DNA of 64,000 nucleotides, taken from NCBI RefSeq assembly GCF_029227915.1, contig NC_079879.1, positions 11,968,001 through 12,032,000 of the forward strand, given 5' to 3'. Of this stretch, positions 11,701 to 25,033 are shown in pieces. This stretch comes from Hydractinia symbiolongicarpus. Its lineage: Eukaryota > Cnidaria > Hydrozoa > Anthoathecata > Hydractiniidae. The position numbers and the translations under genes are program-made. Positions within the stretch are counted from its first letter, which is position 1; every line of letters begins with the position of its first letter. The notes under the pieces were generated by a model. That model was given only the letters and a program-made list of their open reading frames with translations. It was not told where the DNA came from and searched no databases.

Positions 11701-13177
11701 CTGAGAAGATATAAAGCCTTGTCAATAATGGGAAGCAACGAGAATTATTTTGATCGCGTCGGAACATCGCAAACATCGTAGATTCAGGATTCTCAGTCCA
11801 GACAAACACCCGTTGCAGTTTTCCATCGGAAAGCTTGGATTGCCCATTTCTCACACAGGCCAGGTCTAAAGAAGTACGTCTTCCCTAAGCATACCCGTGT
11901 TCTCAGAGAAGGTTACAGCTTACAAGATTTACCTTGCTTCTGCAGCAGTCCCACGGATGGTCAAAGATTTCTGCTTTTTTAGCGTTGCACTGAATTTCTC
12001 CTTTAATGTTCAAAACTGGCAAAATAGGAAAAAAGTTTTAAACAATTTGAGAAAATTTTAAAATTTCAAATCGGCAAAGTTAAGAACGTTTGCTGAATTA
12101 TTTTGACATGCTGAGCGTTCTTGTGACAATAATTCTCGCACATGCGATGCACGAGCAAAGGAATCAACACCATAAGCAATAAAAACACGCGCATTATGGC
12201 CTCTGTACGCAATGTGGAACAGGTTACAGATAAAAAAACTCACATTTTTCTAGGTCCCTGAGTTTAAGGTATGTATCATCTCCGCGGCTTTCGTCAATTT
12301 CGACATTTTTCGATTCGGTTGGGGGACGGAAAAATTTAGCTAAAAGAATGAATTTTTTTCTCCATGTGAGGTGTCGCACACAATCCCTAGGAATTATTCC
12401 ATACGAACATTTGGAACTAGACGTCGAAAATTTAGATCATGCTGAGAAGATTTAAGGCCTTGTCAATACTGGGAAGCACTGAGTATCATTATCATCGCGT
12501 CGGTACTGCACGGAGATCGTAGACTCAGGTTTCTCAGTCCAGACAAGCACTCGTTGCGGTTTGCCATCGGAAAACTTGGATTGCGCCATCCTCACACAGG
12601 CCAGGTCTTAAAAAGTACGTCTTTCCAAAGCATACCCGTGTTCCCAAGGAAAGTTACAGCTTACAAAATTTACCTTACTTCTGCAGCAGTCCCACGGATG
12701 GTCAAAGATTTCTGCTTCCTTTAGCGTTGCACTGAAATTCTCCTTTAATGTTCAAAACTGGCAAAATAGGAAAAAAGTTTTAAACAATTTGAGAAAATTT
12801 TGAAATTTCAAATCGGCAAAGTTAAGAAAGTTTGGTGAAGTACTTTGGCATGCTAAGCGTTCTTATGACAGTAATTCTCGCACATGCACAGGACGAACAA
12901 ATGAATCAACACCATAAGCAATAAAAACTCGCGCATTATGGCCTCTGTACGCAATGTTGGACAGGTTACAGATACAAAAAACTCACATTTTTCTAGGTCC
13001 CTGAGTTTAAGGTATGTATCATCTCCGCGGTATTTGTCAATTTCGATATTTTTCGATTCGGTTGGGGGTCGGGAATATTTACCTAAAAGAAAAAATGTTT
13101 TTCTCCATGTGTAGTGTCACACAGAATCCTGAGGAACTACTCCATACGAACATTTGGAAGTAGACGCCTGAAATTTA
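8718..13177 (+). repeat. Mixed monomers rich in the GAAGTAGAC/CAACGAG subfamily
   Basis: Anchors at 8718, 9461, 10206, 10949, 11694 and 12435. Those at 8718, 10206, 10949 and 11694 belong to a subfamily with linked markers: GGAAGTAGAC before the anchor, AAAGCCTTGTCAATA after it, then GCAACGAG and usually GGAACCTCG. The 10206 copy switches to GGGACTGCACGGAGATCG after GATCGCCTC, so it is a hybrid. The window's longest frame (10210-10506, 98 codons) lies in it and is a variant of a frame recurring in many monomers. Confidence 0.9.
9221..10595 (+). repeat. ~1.37-kb block duplicated at 25034-26408
   Basis: This block and 25034-26408 keep a constant offset of 15,813 bp at two anchors (9461 to 25274, 10206 to 26019). 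They share rare variants: GTTAACAGACAGAAA, GGACCGCG..AGACATTG, GGCACAATAGGTATAAAG and TTGGGTCTCGGG. The two have diverged, for example TCTCATTGCACGC versus TCTAAATGCATGC. The duplication is therefore older than the near-identical ones on the right of the window. Confidence 0.82.
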
Positions 13178-16100
13178 GATCATGCTGAGAAGATTTAAAG
13201 CCTTGTCAATACTAGGAAGCAACGAGTATTATTATGATCGCGTCGGAACCTCGGAGACATCGTAGATTCAGGATTCTCAGTCCAGACAAACACTCGTTGA
13301 GGTTTTCCATCAGAAAGCTTGGATTGCGCATTTCTCAGACAGGCCAGGTCTTAAAACGTACGTCTTCCCTAAACATACCCGTGTTCCCAGAGAAGGTTAC
13401 AGCTTACAAGATTTACCTTGCTTCTGCAGCAGTCCCACAGATGGTAAAAGATTTCTGCTTCTTTAAGCGTTGCACTGAATTTTTGCTTTAATGTTCAAAA
13501 CTGGCAAAATATGAATAATGTTTTAAACAATATGAGAACATTTTGAAATTTCAAATCGGAAAAGTTAAGAACGTTTGCTGAATTATTTTGACATGCTGAG
13601 CGTTTTTATGACAATAATTTTCGCACATGCGCAGCACGAGCAAATGAATCAACACCTTAAGCAATAAAAACACGCGCATTATGGCCTCTGTACGCAATGT
13701 TTGACAGGTTACAGATTAAAAACTCACACTATTTCTATGTCCCTGGGTTTCAGGTATGTATCATCTCCGCGGTATTCGTCAATTTTGATATTTTTCGATT
13801 CGGTTGGGGGACGGATAAATTTAGCTAAAAGAATGAATTTTTTTTTCTACATGTGAGGTGTCGCACACAATCCCGAGGAATTACTCCATACGAACATTTG
13901 GAACTAGACGCCCAAAATTTAGATCATGCTGAGAAGATTTAAGGCCTTGTCAATACTGGGAAGCACTGAGTATCATTATCATCGCGTCGGAACTGCACGG
14001 AGATCGTAAACTCAGGTTTCTCAGTCCAGACAAACACTTGTTGCAGTTTCCCATCGGAAAACTTAGGTTGCGCCTTCCTCACACAGGCCAGGTCTTAAAA
14101 AGTACGTCTTTCCAAAGCATACCCGTGTTCCCAAGGAAAGTTACAGCTTACAAAACTTACCTTCCTTCTGCAGCAGTCCCACGGATGGTCAAAGATTTCT
14201 GCTTTTTTTAGCGTTGCACTGAATTTCTCCTTTAATGTTCAAAACTGGCAAAATAGGAAAAAATTTTAAACAATTTGAGAAAATTTTGAAATTTCAAATC
14301 GGCAAAGTTAAGAACGTTTGGTGAAGTACTTTGGCATGCTAAGCGTTTTTACGACAGTAATTCTCGCACATGTACAGGACGAACAAATTAATCAACACCA
14401 TAACCAATTAAAACACACGCATTATGGCCTCTGTGCGCAATGTTGGACATGTTACAGATATCAAAACTCACATTTTTCTAGGTCCCTGAGTTTAAGGTAT
14501 GTATCATCTCCGCGGCATTCGTCAATTTCGATATTTTTTTGATTCGGTAGGGGGACGGATAAATTTAGCTAAAAGAATAAATTTTTTTCTCCATGTGAGG
14601 TGTCGCACACAATCCCGAGGAATTATTCCATACGAACATTTGGAACTAGACGCCGAAAATTTAGATCATGCTGAGAAGATTTAAGGCCTTGTCAATACTG
14701 GGAAGCACTGAGTATCATTATCATCGCGTCGGGACTGCACGGAGATCGTAGACTCAGGTTTCTCAGTCCAGACAAGCACTCGTTGCGGTTTTCCATCGGA
14801 AAACTTGGATTGCGCCTTCCTCACACAGGCCAGGTCTTAAAAGTACGTCGTTTCTAAGCATACCCGTGTTCCCAAAGAAATTTACAGCTTACAAATTTAC
14901 CTTCCTTCTGCAGCAGTCCCACAGATGGTCAAAGATTTCTGCTTCTTTTAGCGTTGCACTGAATTTCTCCTTTAATGTTCAAAACTGGCAAAATAGGAAA
15001 AAATTTTAAACAATTTGAGAAAATTTTGAAATTTCAAATCGGCAAAGTTAAGAACGTTTGGTGAAGTACTTTCTCATGCTAAGCGTTTTTATGACCGTAA
15101 TTCTCGCACATGCACAGGACGAGCAAATGAATCAACACCATAAGCAATAAAAACACGCGCATTATGGCCTCTGTACGCAATGTTGGACAGGTTACAGATG
15201 AAAAAACTCACATTTTTCTAGGTTCCTGAGTTTAAGGTATGTATCATATCCGCGGTATTCGTCAATTTCGATATTTTTCGATTCGGTTGGGGGTCGGGAA
15301 TATTTACCTAAAAGAAAAAATGTTTTTCTCCATGTGTAGTGTCACACAGAATCCTGAGGAACTACTCCATACGAACATTTGGAAGTAGACGCCTGAAATT
15401 TAGATCATGCTGAGAAGATTTAAAGCCTTGTCAATACTAGGAAGCAACGAGTATTATTATGATCGCGTCGGAACCTCGGAGACATCGTAGATTAAGGATT
15501 CTCAGTCCAGACAAACACTCGTTGCGGTTTTCCATCAGAAAGCTTGGATTGCGCATTTCTCAGAAAGGCCAGGTCTTAAAACGTACGTCTTCCCTAAACA
15601 TACCCGTGTTCCCAGAAAAGGTTACAGCTTACAAGATTTACCTTGCTTCTGCAGCAGTCCCACAGATGGTAAAAGATTTCTGCTTCTTTAAGCGTTGCAC
15701 TGAATTTTTACTTTAATGTTCAAAACTGGCAAAATATGAATAATATTTTAAACAATATGAGAACATTTTGAAATTTCAAATCGGGAAAGTTAAGAACGTT
15801 TGCTGAATTATTTTGACATGCTGAGCGTTTTTATGACAATAATTTTCGCACATGCGCAGCACAAGCAAATGAATCAACACCTTAAGCAATAAAAACACGC
15901 GCATTATGGCCTCTGTACGCAATGTTTGACAGGTTACAGATAAAAAACTCACATTTTTCTAGGTCCCTGAGTTTAAGGTATGTATCATCTCCGCGGTATT
16001 CGTCAATTTTGATATTTTTCGATTCGGTTGGGGGACGGATAAATTTAGCTAAAAGAATGAATTTTTTTTCTACATGTGAGGTGTCGCACACAATCCCGAG

Positions 16101-17480
16101 GAATTACTCCATACGAACATTTGGAACTAGACGCCCAAAATTTAGATCATGCTGAGAAGATTTAAGGCCTTGTCAATACTGGGAAGCACTGAGTATCATT
16201 ATCATCGCGTCGGAACTGCACGGAGATCGTAGACTCAGGTTTCTCAGTCCAGACAAACACTTGTTGCAGTTTCCCATCGGAAAACTTAGGTTGCGCCTTC
16301 CTCACACAGGCCAGGTCTTAAAAAGTACGTCTTTCCAAAGCATAACCGTGTTCCCAAGGAAAGTTACAGCTTACAAAACTTACTTTCCTTCTGCAGGAGT
16401 CCCACGGATGGTCAAAGATTTCTGCTTTTTTTAGCGTTGCACTGAATTTCTCCTTTAATGTTCAAAACTGGCAAAATAGGAAAAAGTTTTAAACAATTTG
16501 AGAAAATTTTGAAATTTGAAATCGGCAAAGTTAAGAACGTTTGGTGAAGTACTTTGGCATGCTAAGCGTTTTTACGACAGTAATTCTCGCACATGCACAG
16601 GACGAACAAGTTAATCAACACCATAACCAATTAAAACACACGCATTATGGCCTCTGTGCGCAATGTTGGACATGTTACAGATAAAAAAACTCACATTTTT
16701 CTAGGTCCCTGAGTTTAAGGTATGTATCATCTCCGCGGCATTCGTCAATTTCGATATTTTTCGATTCGGTTGGGGGACGGATAAATTTAGCTAAAAGAAT
16801 AAATTTTTTTCTCCATGTGAGGTGTCGCAAACAATCCCGAGGAATTATTCCATACGAACATTTGGAACTAGACGCCGAAAATTTAGATCATGCTGTGAAG
16901 ATTTAAGGCCTTGTCAATACTGGGAAGCACTGAGTATCATTATCATCGCGTCGGGACTGCACGGAGATCGTAGACTCAGGTTTCTCAGTCCAGACAAGCA
17001 CTCGTTGCGGTTTTCCATCGGAAAACTTGGATTGCGCCTTCCTCACACAGGCCAGGTCTTAAAAGTACGTCGTTTCTAAGCATACCCGTGTTCCCAAAGA
17101 AATTTACAGCTTACAAATTTACCTTCCTTCTGCAGCAGTCCCACAGATGGTCAAAGATTTCTGCTTCTTTTAGCGTTGCACTGAATTTCTCCTTTAATGT
17201 TCAAAACTGGCAAAATAGGAAAAAATTTTAAACAATTTGAGAAAATTTTGAAATTTCAAATCGGCAAAGTTAAGAACGTTTGGTGAAGTACTTTGGCATG
17301 CTAAGCGTTTTTATGACCGTAATTCTCGCACATGCACAGGACGAGCAAATGAATCAACACCATAAGCAATAAAAACACGCGCATTATGGCCTCTGTACGC
17401 AATGTTGGACAGGTTACAGATGAAAAAACTCACATTTTTCTAGGTTCCTGAGTTTAAGGTATGTATCATATCCGCGGTAT
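13050..17480 (+). repeat. Three-monomer higher-order repeat, two copies of ~2.22 kb
   Basis: Anchors 13178, 13922 and 14664 (copy 1) parallel 15403, 16145 and 16886 (copy 2), with offsets of 2225, 2223 and 2222 bp. Each copy is one GAAGTAGAC/CAACGAG monomer, one common monomer and one CTTAAAAGTACGTCGTTTC monomer. Both share AAAAGAAAAAATGTTTTTC before the first anchor and GCGCAATGTTGGACATG after the second. Similarity fades near 17480. An older parallel of the first monomer sits at 10949 and another at 27504. Boundaries are approximate. Confidence 0.85.
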
Positions 17481-18945
17481 TCCTCAATTTGGATATTTTT
17501 CCATTCGGTTGCGGGACGGATAAATTTAGCTAAAAGAATGAATTTTTTTCTCCATGTGAGGTTTGCCACACAATTCCGAGGAATTATTCCATACGAACAT
17601 TTGGAACTAGACGCCCAAAATTTAGATCATGCTGAGAAGATTTAAGGCCTTGTCAATACTGGGAAGCACTGAGTATCATTATCATCGCGTCGAGACTGCA
17701 CGCAGATCGTAGACTCAGCTTTCTCAGTCCAGACAAACACTCGTTGCAGTTTCCCATCGTAAAACTTAGATTGCGCCTTCCTCACACAGGCCAGGTCTTA
17801 AAAAGTACGTCTTTCCGAAGCATACCCGTGTTCCCAAGGAAAGTTACAGCTTACAAAACTTACCTTCCTTCTGCAGCAGTCCCACGGATGCTCAAAGATT
17901 TCTGCTTTTTTTAGCGTTGCACTAAATTTCTCCTTTAATGTTCAAAACTGGCAAAATAGGAAAAAGTTTTAAACAATTTTAGAAAATATTGAAATTTCAA
18001 ATCGGCAAAGTTAAGAACGTTTGGTGAAGTACTTTGGCATGCTAAACGTTTTTATGACCGTAATTCTCGCACATGCACAGGACGAGCAAATGAATCAACA
18101 CCATAAGCAATAAAAACACTCGCATTATGGCCTCTGTACGCAATGTTGGACAGGTTACAGATAAAAAAACTCACATTTTTCTAGGTCCCTGATTTTAAGG
18201 TATGTATCATCTCCGCGGTATTCGTCAATTTCGATATTTTTCGATTCGGTTGGGGCACGGATAAATTCAGCTAAAAGAATGAATTTTTTTCTTCATGCGA
18301 GGTGTCGCACACAATCCCGAGGATTTACTCCATACGAACATTTGGAGCTAGACGCCCAAAATTTAGATCATGCTGAGAAGATTTAAGGCCTTGTCAATAC
18401 TGGGAAGCACTGAGTATCATTACCATCGCGTCGGAACTGCACCAAGATCGTAGACTCAGGTTTCTCAGTCCAGACAAACACTCGTTGCAGTTTTCCATCG
18501 GAAAAATTTGATTGCGCCTTCTTCACACAGGCCAGGTTTTAAAAAGTACGTCTTTTCTAAGCATACCCGTGTTCCCAAGGAAAGTTACAGTTTACAAAAT
18601 TTACCTTCCTTCTGCAGCAGTCCCACGGATTGTCAAAGATTTCTGCTTCTTTTAGCGTTGCACTGAATTTCTTCTTTAATGTTCAAAACTGGCAAAATAG
18701 GAAAAAATTTTAAACTATTTGAAAAAATTTTGAAATTTCAAATCGGCAAAGTTAAGAACGTTTGGTGAAGTACTTTGGCATGCTAAGCGTTCTTATGACA
18801 GTAATTCTCGCACATGCGCAGGACGAGCGAATGAATCAACACCATAAGCAATAAAAACACGCGCATTATGGCCTCTGTACGCAATGTTGGACAGGTTACA
18901 GTTAAAAAAACTCACAGTTTTTCTAGGTCCCAGAGTTTAAGGTAT
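17481..18945 (+). repeat. Ordinary monomers
   Basis: Anchors at 17625 and 18366. The 17625 copy has CGAGACTGCACGCAG and CTCAGCTTTCTCAG, an early member of the subfamily that expands after 28.9 kb. Nothing else seen. Confidence 0.88.
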
Positions 18946-21150
18946 GTATCATCTAAGCGGTATTCGTCAATTTCGATATTTTTCGATTCGGTTGGGGGAC
19001 GGATAAATTTAGCTAAAAGAATAATTTTTTTTCTCCATGTGAGGTTTCGCACACAATCCCGACGAATTACTCCATACGAACATTTGGAACTAGACGCCCA
19101 AATTTAGATCATGCTGAGAAGATTTAAGGCATTGTCAATACTGGGAAGCACTGAGTATCATTATCATCGCGTCGGAACTGCACGGAGATCGTAGACTCAG
19201 GTTTCTCAGTCCAGACAAACCCTTGTTGCAGTTTCCCATCGGAAAACATAGATTGCGTCTTCCTCACAAGGCCAGGTCTTAAAAAGTACGTCTTCCATAA
19301 GCATACCCGTGTTCCCAGAGAAGGTTACAGCTTACAAGCTTTGATCAAGCTGAGAAGATTTACAGCTTTGTCAATACTGGGAAGCACTGCGTATCATTAT
19401 CATTGCAACGGGACTGCACGGACATCGTAGACTCAGGTTTCTCAGTCCAGACAAACACCCGTTGCAGTTTTCCATCGGAAAGCTTGGATGCCCCATTTCT
19501 CACACAGGCCAGGTCTAAAGAAGTACGTCTTTCCTAAGCATACACGTCTTCCCAGAGAAGGTTACAGCTTACAAGACTTACCTTTCTTCTGCAGCAGTCC
19601 AATGTATGGTAAAAGATTTTTGCTTCTTTTAGCGTTGCACTGAATTTCTCCTCTAAAGTTCAAAACTGGCAAAATAGGAATAAAGTTTTAAAAAATTTGA
19701 GAACATTTTGAAATTTCAAATCGGGAAAGTTAAGAACGTTTGCTGAAGTACTTTGGCATGCTAAGCGTTCTTATGACAGTAATTCTTGCACATGCGCAGC
19801 ACGAGCAAATGAATCAACACCATAAGCAATAAAAACACGCGCATTATGGCCTCTGTACGTAATGTTGAACAGTTAACAGAATAAAAAACTCACACTATTT
19901 CTACGTCCTTGAGTTAAATGTATGTATCATCTCTACGGTGTTCGTCAATTTCGAAATTTTTCGGTTCGGTTGCGGGGCGGGAATTTTAGCTAAAGGAATG
20001 AATTTTTTTCTCCATGTGAGGTGTCGCACACAATCCTCAGGAGTTACTGCATACGAACATTTGGAACTAGACGCCCAAAATTTAGATCATGCTGAGAAGA
20101 TTTAAGGCCTTGGCAATACTGGGAAGCACTGAGTATCATTATCATCGCGTCGGGACTGCACCGAGATCGTAGACTCAGGTTTCCCAGTCCAGACAAACAC
20201 TCGTTGCAGTTTTCCATCGGAAAAATTGGATGGCGCCTTCCTCACACAGGCCAGGTTTTAAAAAGTACGTCTTCCCTAAGCATACACGTCTTCCCAGAGA
20301 AGGTTACAGGTTACAAGACTTACCTTTCTTCTGCAGCAGTCCAATGTATGGTAAAAGATTTTTGCTTCTTTTAGCGTTGCACTGAATTTCTCCTCTAAAG
20401 TTCAAAACTGGCAAAATAGGAATAAAGTTTTAAACAATTTGAGAACATTTTGAAATTTCAAATCGGGAAAGTTAGGAACGTTTGCTGAAGTACTTTGGCA
20501 TGCTAAGCGTTCTTATGACAGTAATTCTTGCACATGCGCAGCACGAGCAAATGAATCAACACCATAAGCAATAAAAACACGCGCATTATGGCCTCTGTAC
20601 GTAATGTTGAACAGTTAACAGAATAAAAAACTCACACTATTTCTACGTCCTTGAGTTAAATGTATGTATCATCTCTACGGTATTCGTCAATTTCGAAATT
20701 TTTCGGTTCGCTTGCGTGTCCGGAAATTTAGCTAAAAGAATGAATTTTTTTTTCCATGTGAGGTCTCGCACACAATCCCGAGCAACTACTCCATACGAAC
20801 ATTTGGAACTAGACGACCAAAATTTAGATCATGCTGAGAAGATTTAAGGCCTTGTCAATACTGGGAAGCACTGAGTATCATAATCATCGCGTCGGAAGTG
20901 CACGGAGATCATAGACTCAGGTTTCTCAGTCCAGACAAACACTCGTTGCAGTTTCCCATCAGAAAACTTAGATTGCCCCTTCCTCACACAGGCCAGGTCT
21001 TAAATAGTACGTCTTTCCGAAGCATACCCGTGTTCCAAGAAACCTTACAGCTTACAAAACTTACCTTTCTTCTGCAGCAGTCCCACGGATGGTCAAAGAT
21101 TTCTGCTTTTTTTAGCGTTGCACTGAATTTCTCCTTTAATGTTCAAAACT
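18946..21150 (+). repeat. Relocated copy of the 5.1-8.3 kb block
   Basis: Anchors 19107, 19343 (236-bp short unit) and 20085 reproduce 5281, 5517 and 6258 at an offset of 13,826-13,827 bp. They share GGAAAACATAGATTGCGTC, CCTCACAAGGCCAGG, TCTTCCATAAGC and the AGCTTTGATCAAGCT junction. Near 20716 the match jumps to the 7.87-8.29 kb stretch (anchor 20827 to 7976, offset 12,851), so 978 bp present in the left block is absent here. This is segmental amplification followed by deletion or gain of one composite unit. Confidence 0.85.
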
Positions 21151-24100
21151 GGCAAAATAGGTATAAAGTTTTAAACAATTAGAGAACATTTTGAAATTTC
21201 AAATCGGGAAAGTTAAAAACGTTTCCTGAATTATTTTGACATGCTGGGCGTTCTTATGACAATAATTCTCGCACATGCGCAGCACAAGCAAATGAATCAA
21301 CACCATAAATAATAAAAACACTCGCACTATGGCCTCTGTACGCAATGTTGGACAGGTTAAAGATAGGAAAACTCACATTCTTCTAGGTCCCTGAGTTTAA
21401 GGCATGTATCATCTCCGCGGTATTCGTCAATTTCGATATTTTTCGATTCGGTTGGGGGGACGGATAAGTTTAGCTAAAACAATAATTTTTTTTCTCCATG
21501 TGAGGTTTCGCACACAATCCCGAGGAATTACTCCATACGAACATTTGGAACTAGACGCCCAAATTTAGATCATGCTGAGAAGATTTAAGGCATTGTCAAT
21601 ACTGGAAAGCACTGAGTATCATTATAATCGCGTCGGAACTGCACGGACATCGTAGACTCAGGTTTCTCAGTCCAGACAAACCCTTGTTGCAGTTTCCCAT
21701 CGGAAAACTTAGATTGCGTCTGCCTCACACAGGCCAGGTCTTAAAAAGTACGTCTTTTCTAAGCATACCCGTGTTCCCAAAGAAAGTTACAGCTTACAAA
21801 ATTTACCTTCCTTCTGCAGAAGTCCCACGGATGGTCAAAGATTTCTGCTTCCTTTAGCGTTGCACTGAATTTCTCCTTTAATGTTCAAAACTGGCAAAAT
21901 AGGAAAAAAGTTTTAAACAATTTGAGTAAATTTTGAAATTTCAAATCGGCAATGTTAAGAACGTTTGGTGAAGTACTTTGGCATGCTAAGCGTTCTTATG
22001 ACAGTGATTCTCGCACATGCACAGGACGAACAAATGAATCAACACCATAAGCAATAAAAACACGCGCATTATGGCCTCTGTACGCAATGTGGAACAGGTT
22101 ACAGATAAAGAAACTCACACATTTTTTCTAGGTGCTTGAGTTTAAAGTATGTATCATTTCTAAGGTATTCGTCAGTTTCGGATTTTTTTGATTCGGTTTT
22201 GGGTCCGGAAAATTTAGCTAAAAGAAAGAATATTTTTCTCCATGTGTGGTGTCACACAGAATCCTGAGGAACTACTCCATACAAACATTTGGAAGTAGAC
22301 GCCCAAAATTTAGATCATGCTGAGAAGATATAAAGCCTTGTCAATAATGGGAAGCAACGAGAATTATTTTGATCGCGTCGGAACCTCGCAAACATCGTAG
22401 ATTCAGGATTCTCAGTCCAGACAAACACCCGTTGCAGTTTTCCATCAGAAATCTTGGATTGGGCATTCCTCACACAAGGCAGGTCTTAAGAAGTACGACT
22501 TTCCTAAGCATACCCGTGTTCCCAGAGAAGGTTACAGCTTACAAGATTTACCTTGTTTCCGCGGATGGTAAAAGATTTCTGCTTCTTTTAGCGGTGCACT
22601 GAACTGATCCTTTAATATTCAAAACTGGCAAAATAGGAATAAACTTTTAAACAATATGAGAAAATTTTGAAATTCAAACCGTGAAAGTTAAGAACGTTTG
22701 CTGAAGTATTTTGGCATGCTAAGCGTTCTTATGATATTAATTCTCGCACATGCGCAGCACGAGCAAGTGAATCAACACCATAAGCAATATAAACACCCGC
22801 ATTATATCCTCTGTATGGCATGTTGAACAGGTTTCAGATAAAAAAATCTCCCACTCTTTCTAGGTTCCTGAGTTTAAGGTATATATCATCTCCACGGTAT
22901 TCGTCAATTTCGAAATTTTTCGATTCGGTTGGGGGTCGCGAAAATTCACCTAAAAGAAAGAATGTTTTTCGCCATGTGAAGTGTCACACAGAATCCTGAG
23001 GAACTACTCCATACGAACAATTGGAAGTAGACGCCCAAAATTTAGATCATGCTGAGAAGATTTAAAGCCTTGTCAACAATGGGAAGCAACGAGTATTATT
23101 ATGATCGCGTCGGGACTGCACGGAGATCGTAGACTCAGGTTTCTCAGTCCAGACAAGCACTCGTTGCAGTTTGCCATCGGAAAACTTGGATTGCGCCTTC
23201 CTCACACAGGCCAGGTCTTAAAAAGTACGTTTTTTCTAAGCATACCCGTGTTCCCAAAGAAAGTTACAGCTTACAAAATTTACCTTCCTTCTGCAGAAGT
23301 CCCACGGATGGTCAAAGATTTCTGTTTCCTTTAGCCTTGCACTGAATTTCTCCTTTAATGTTCAAAACTGGCAAAATAGGAAAAAAGTTTTAAACAATTT
23401 GAGTAAATTTTGAAATTTCAAATCGGCAAAGTTAAGAACGTTTGGTGAAGTACTTTGGCATGCTAAGCGTTCTTATGACAGTGATTCTCGCACATGCACA
23501 GGACGAACAAATGATACAACACCATAAGCAATAAAAACACGCGCATTATGGCCTCTGTACGCAATGTGGAACAGGTTACAGATAAAGAAACTCACACATT
23601 TTTTCTAGGTGCGTGAGTTTAAAGTATGTATCATTTCTAAGGTATTCGTCAGTTTCGGATTTTTTTGATTCGGTTGGGGGTCGGGAAAATTTAGCTAAAA
23701 GAAAGAATATTTTTCTCCATGTGTGGTGTCACACAGAATCCTGAGGAACTACTCCATACAAACATTTGGAAGTAGACGCCCTAAATTTAGATCATGCTGA
23801 GAAGATATAAAGCCTTGTCAATAATGGGAAGCAACGAGAATTATTTTGATCGCGTCGGAACCTCGCAAACATCGTAGATTCAGGATTCTCAGTCCAGACA
23901 AACACCCTTTGCTGTTTTCCATCGGAAAGCTTGGATTGCCCATTTCTCACACAGGCCAGGTCTAAAGAAGTACGTCTTCCCTAAGCATACCCGTGTTCTC
24001 AGAGAAGGTTACAGCTTACAAGATTTACCTTGCTTCTGCAGCAGACTCACGGATGGTAAAGATTTCTGCTTCTTTAAGCGTTGCACTGAATTTCTCCTTT

Positions 24101-25033
24101 AATGTTCAAAACTGGCAAAATATGAATAATGTTTTAAACAATATGAGAACATTTTGAAATTTCAAATCGGGAAAGTTAAGAACGTTTGGTGAAGTACTTT
24201 GGCATGCTAAGCGTTCTTATGACAGTAATTCTCGCACATGCACAAGACGAACAAATGAATCAGCAACATAAGCAATAAAAACACGCGCATTATGGCCTCT
24301 GTACGCAATGTTGGACAGGTTACAGATAAAAAAAACTCACATTTTTCTAGGTCCCTGAGTTTAAGGTATGTATCATCCCCGCGGTTTTCGTCAATTTTGA
24401 TATTTTTTGATTCGGTTGGGGGACGGATGAATTTAGCTAAAAGAATGAATTTTTTTCTCCATGTGAGGTGTCGCACACAATCCCGAGGAATTACTCCATA
24501 CGAACATTTGGAACTAGACGCCCAAAATTTAGATCATGCTGAGAAGATTTAAGGCCTTGTCAATACTGGGAAGCACTGAGTATCATTATCATCGCGTCGG
24601 AACTGCACGAAGATCGTAGACTAAGGTTTCTCCGTCCAGACAAACACTCGTTGCAGTGTCCCATCGGAAAACTTAGATTGCGCCTTCCTCACACAGGCCA
24701 GGTCTTAAAAAGGACGTCTTTCCGAAGCATACCCGTGTTCCCAAGGAAATTTACAGCTTAAAAAACTTACCTTCCTTCTGCAGCAGTCCCACGGATGGTC
24801 AAAGATTTCTGCTTTTTTAGCGTTGCACTGAATTTCTCCTTTAATGTTCAAAACTGGCAAAATAGGAAAAAAGTTTTAAACAATTTGAGAAAATTTTAAA
24901 ATTTCAAATCGGCAAAGTTAAGAACGTTTGGTGAAGTACTTTGGCATGCTAAGCGTTCTTATGACAGTAATTCTCGCACATGCACAGGACGAACAAATGA
25001 ATCAGCAACATAAGCAATAAAAACACGCGCATT
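21151..25033 (+). repeat. Mixed monomers with a ~1.48-kb two-monomer repeat
   Basis: Anchors at 21568, 22313, 23045, 23790 and 24532. The 22313 and 23790 monomers (1477 bp apart) share AGATATAAAGCC, AATAATGGGAAGC and GAATTATTTTGATCG with 11694. The 22313-23044 unit is 732 bp because TTGTTTCCGCGGATGG near 22555 replaces the longer TTCTGCAGCAGTCCCACGGATGG. The 23045 copy is a hybrid: CAACGAG markers then GGGACTGCACGGAG. No gene. Confidence 0.87.
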
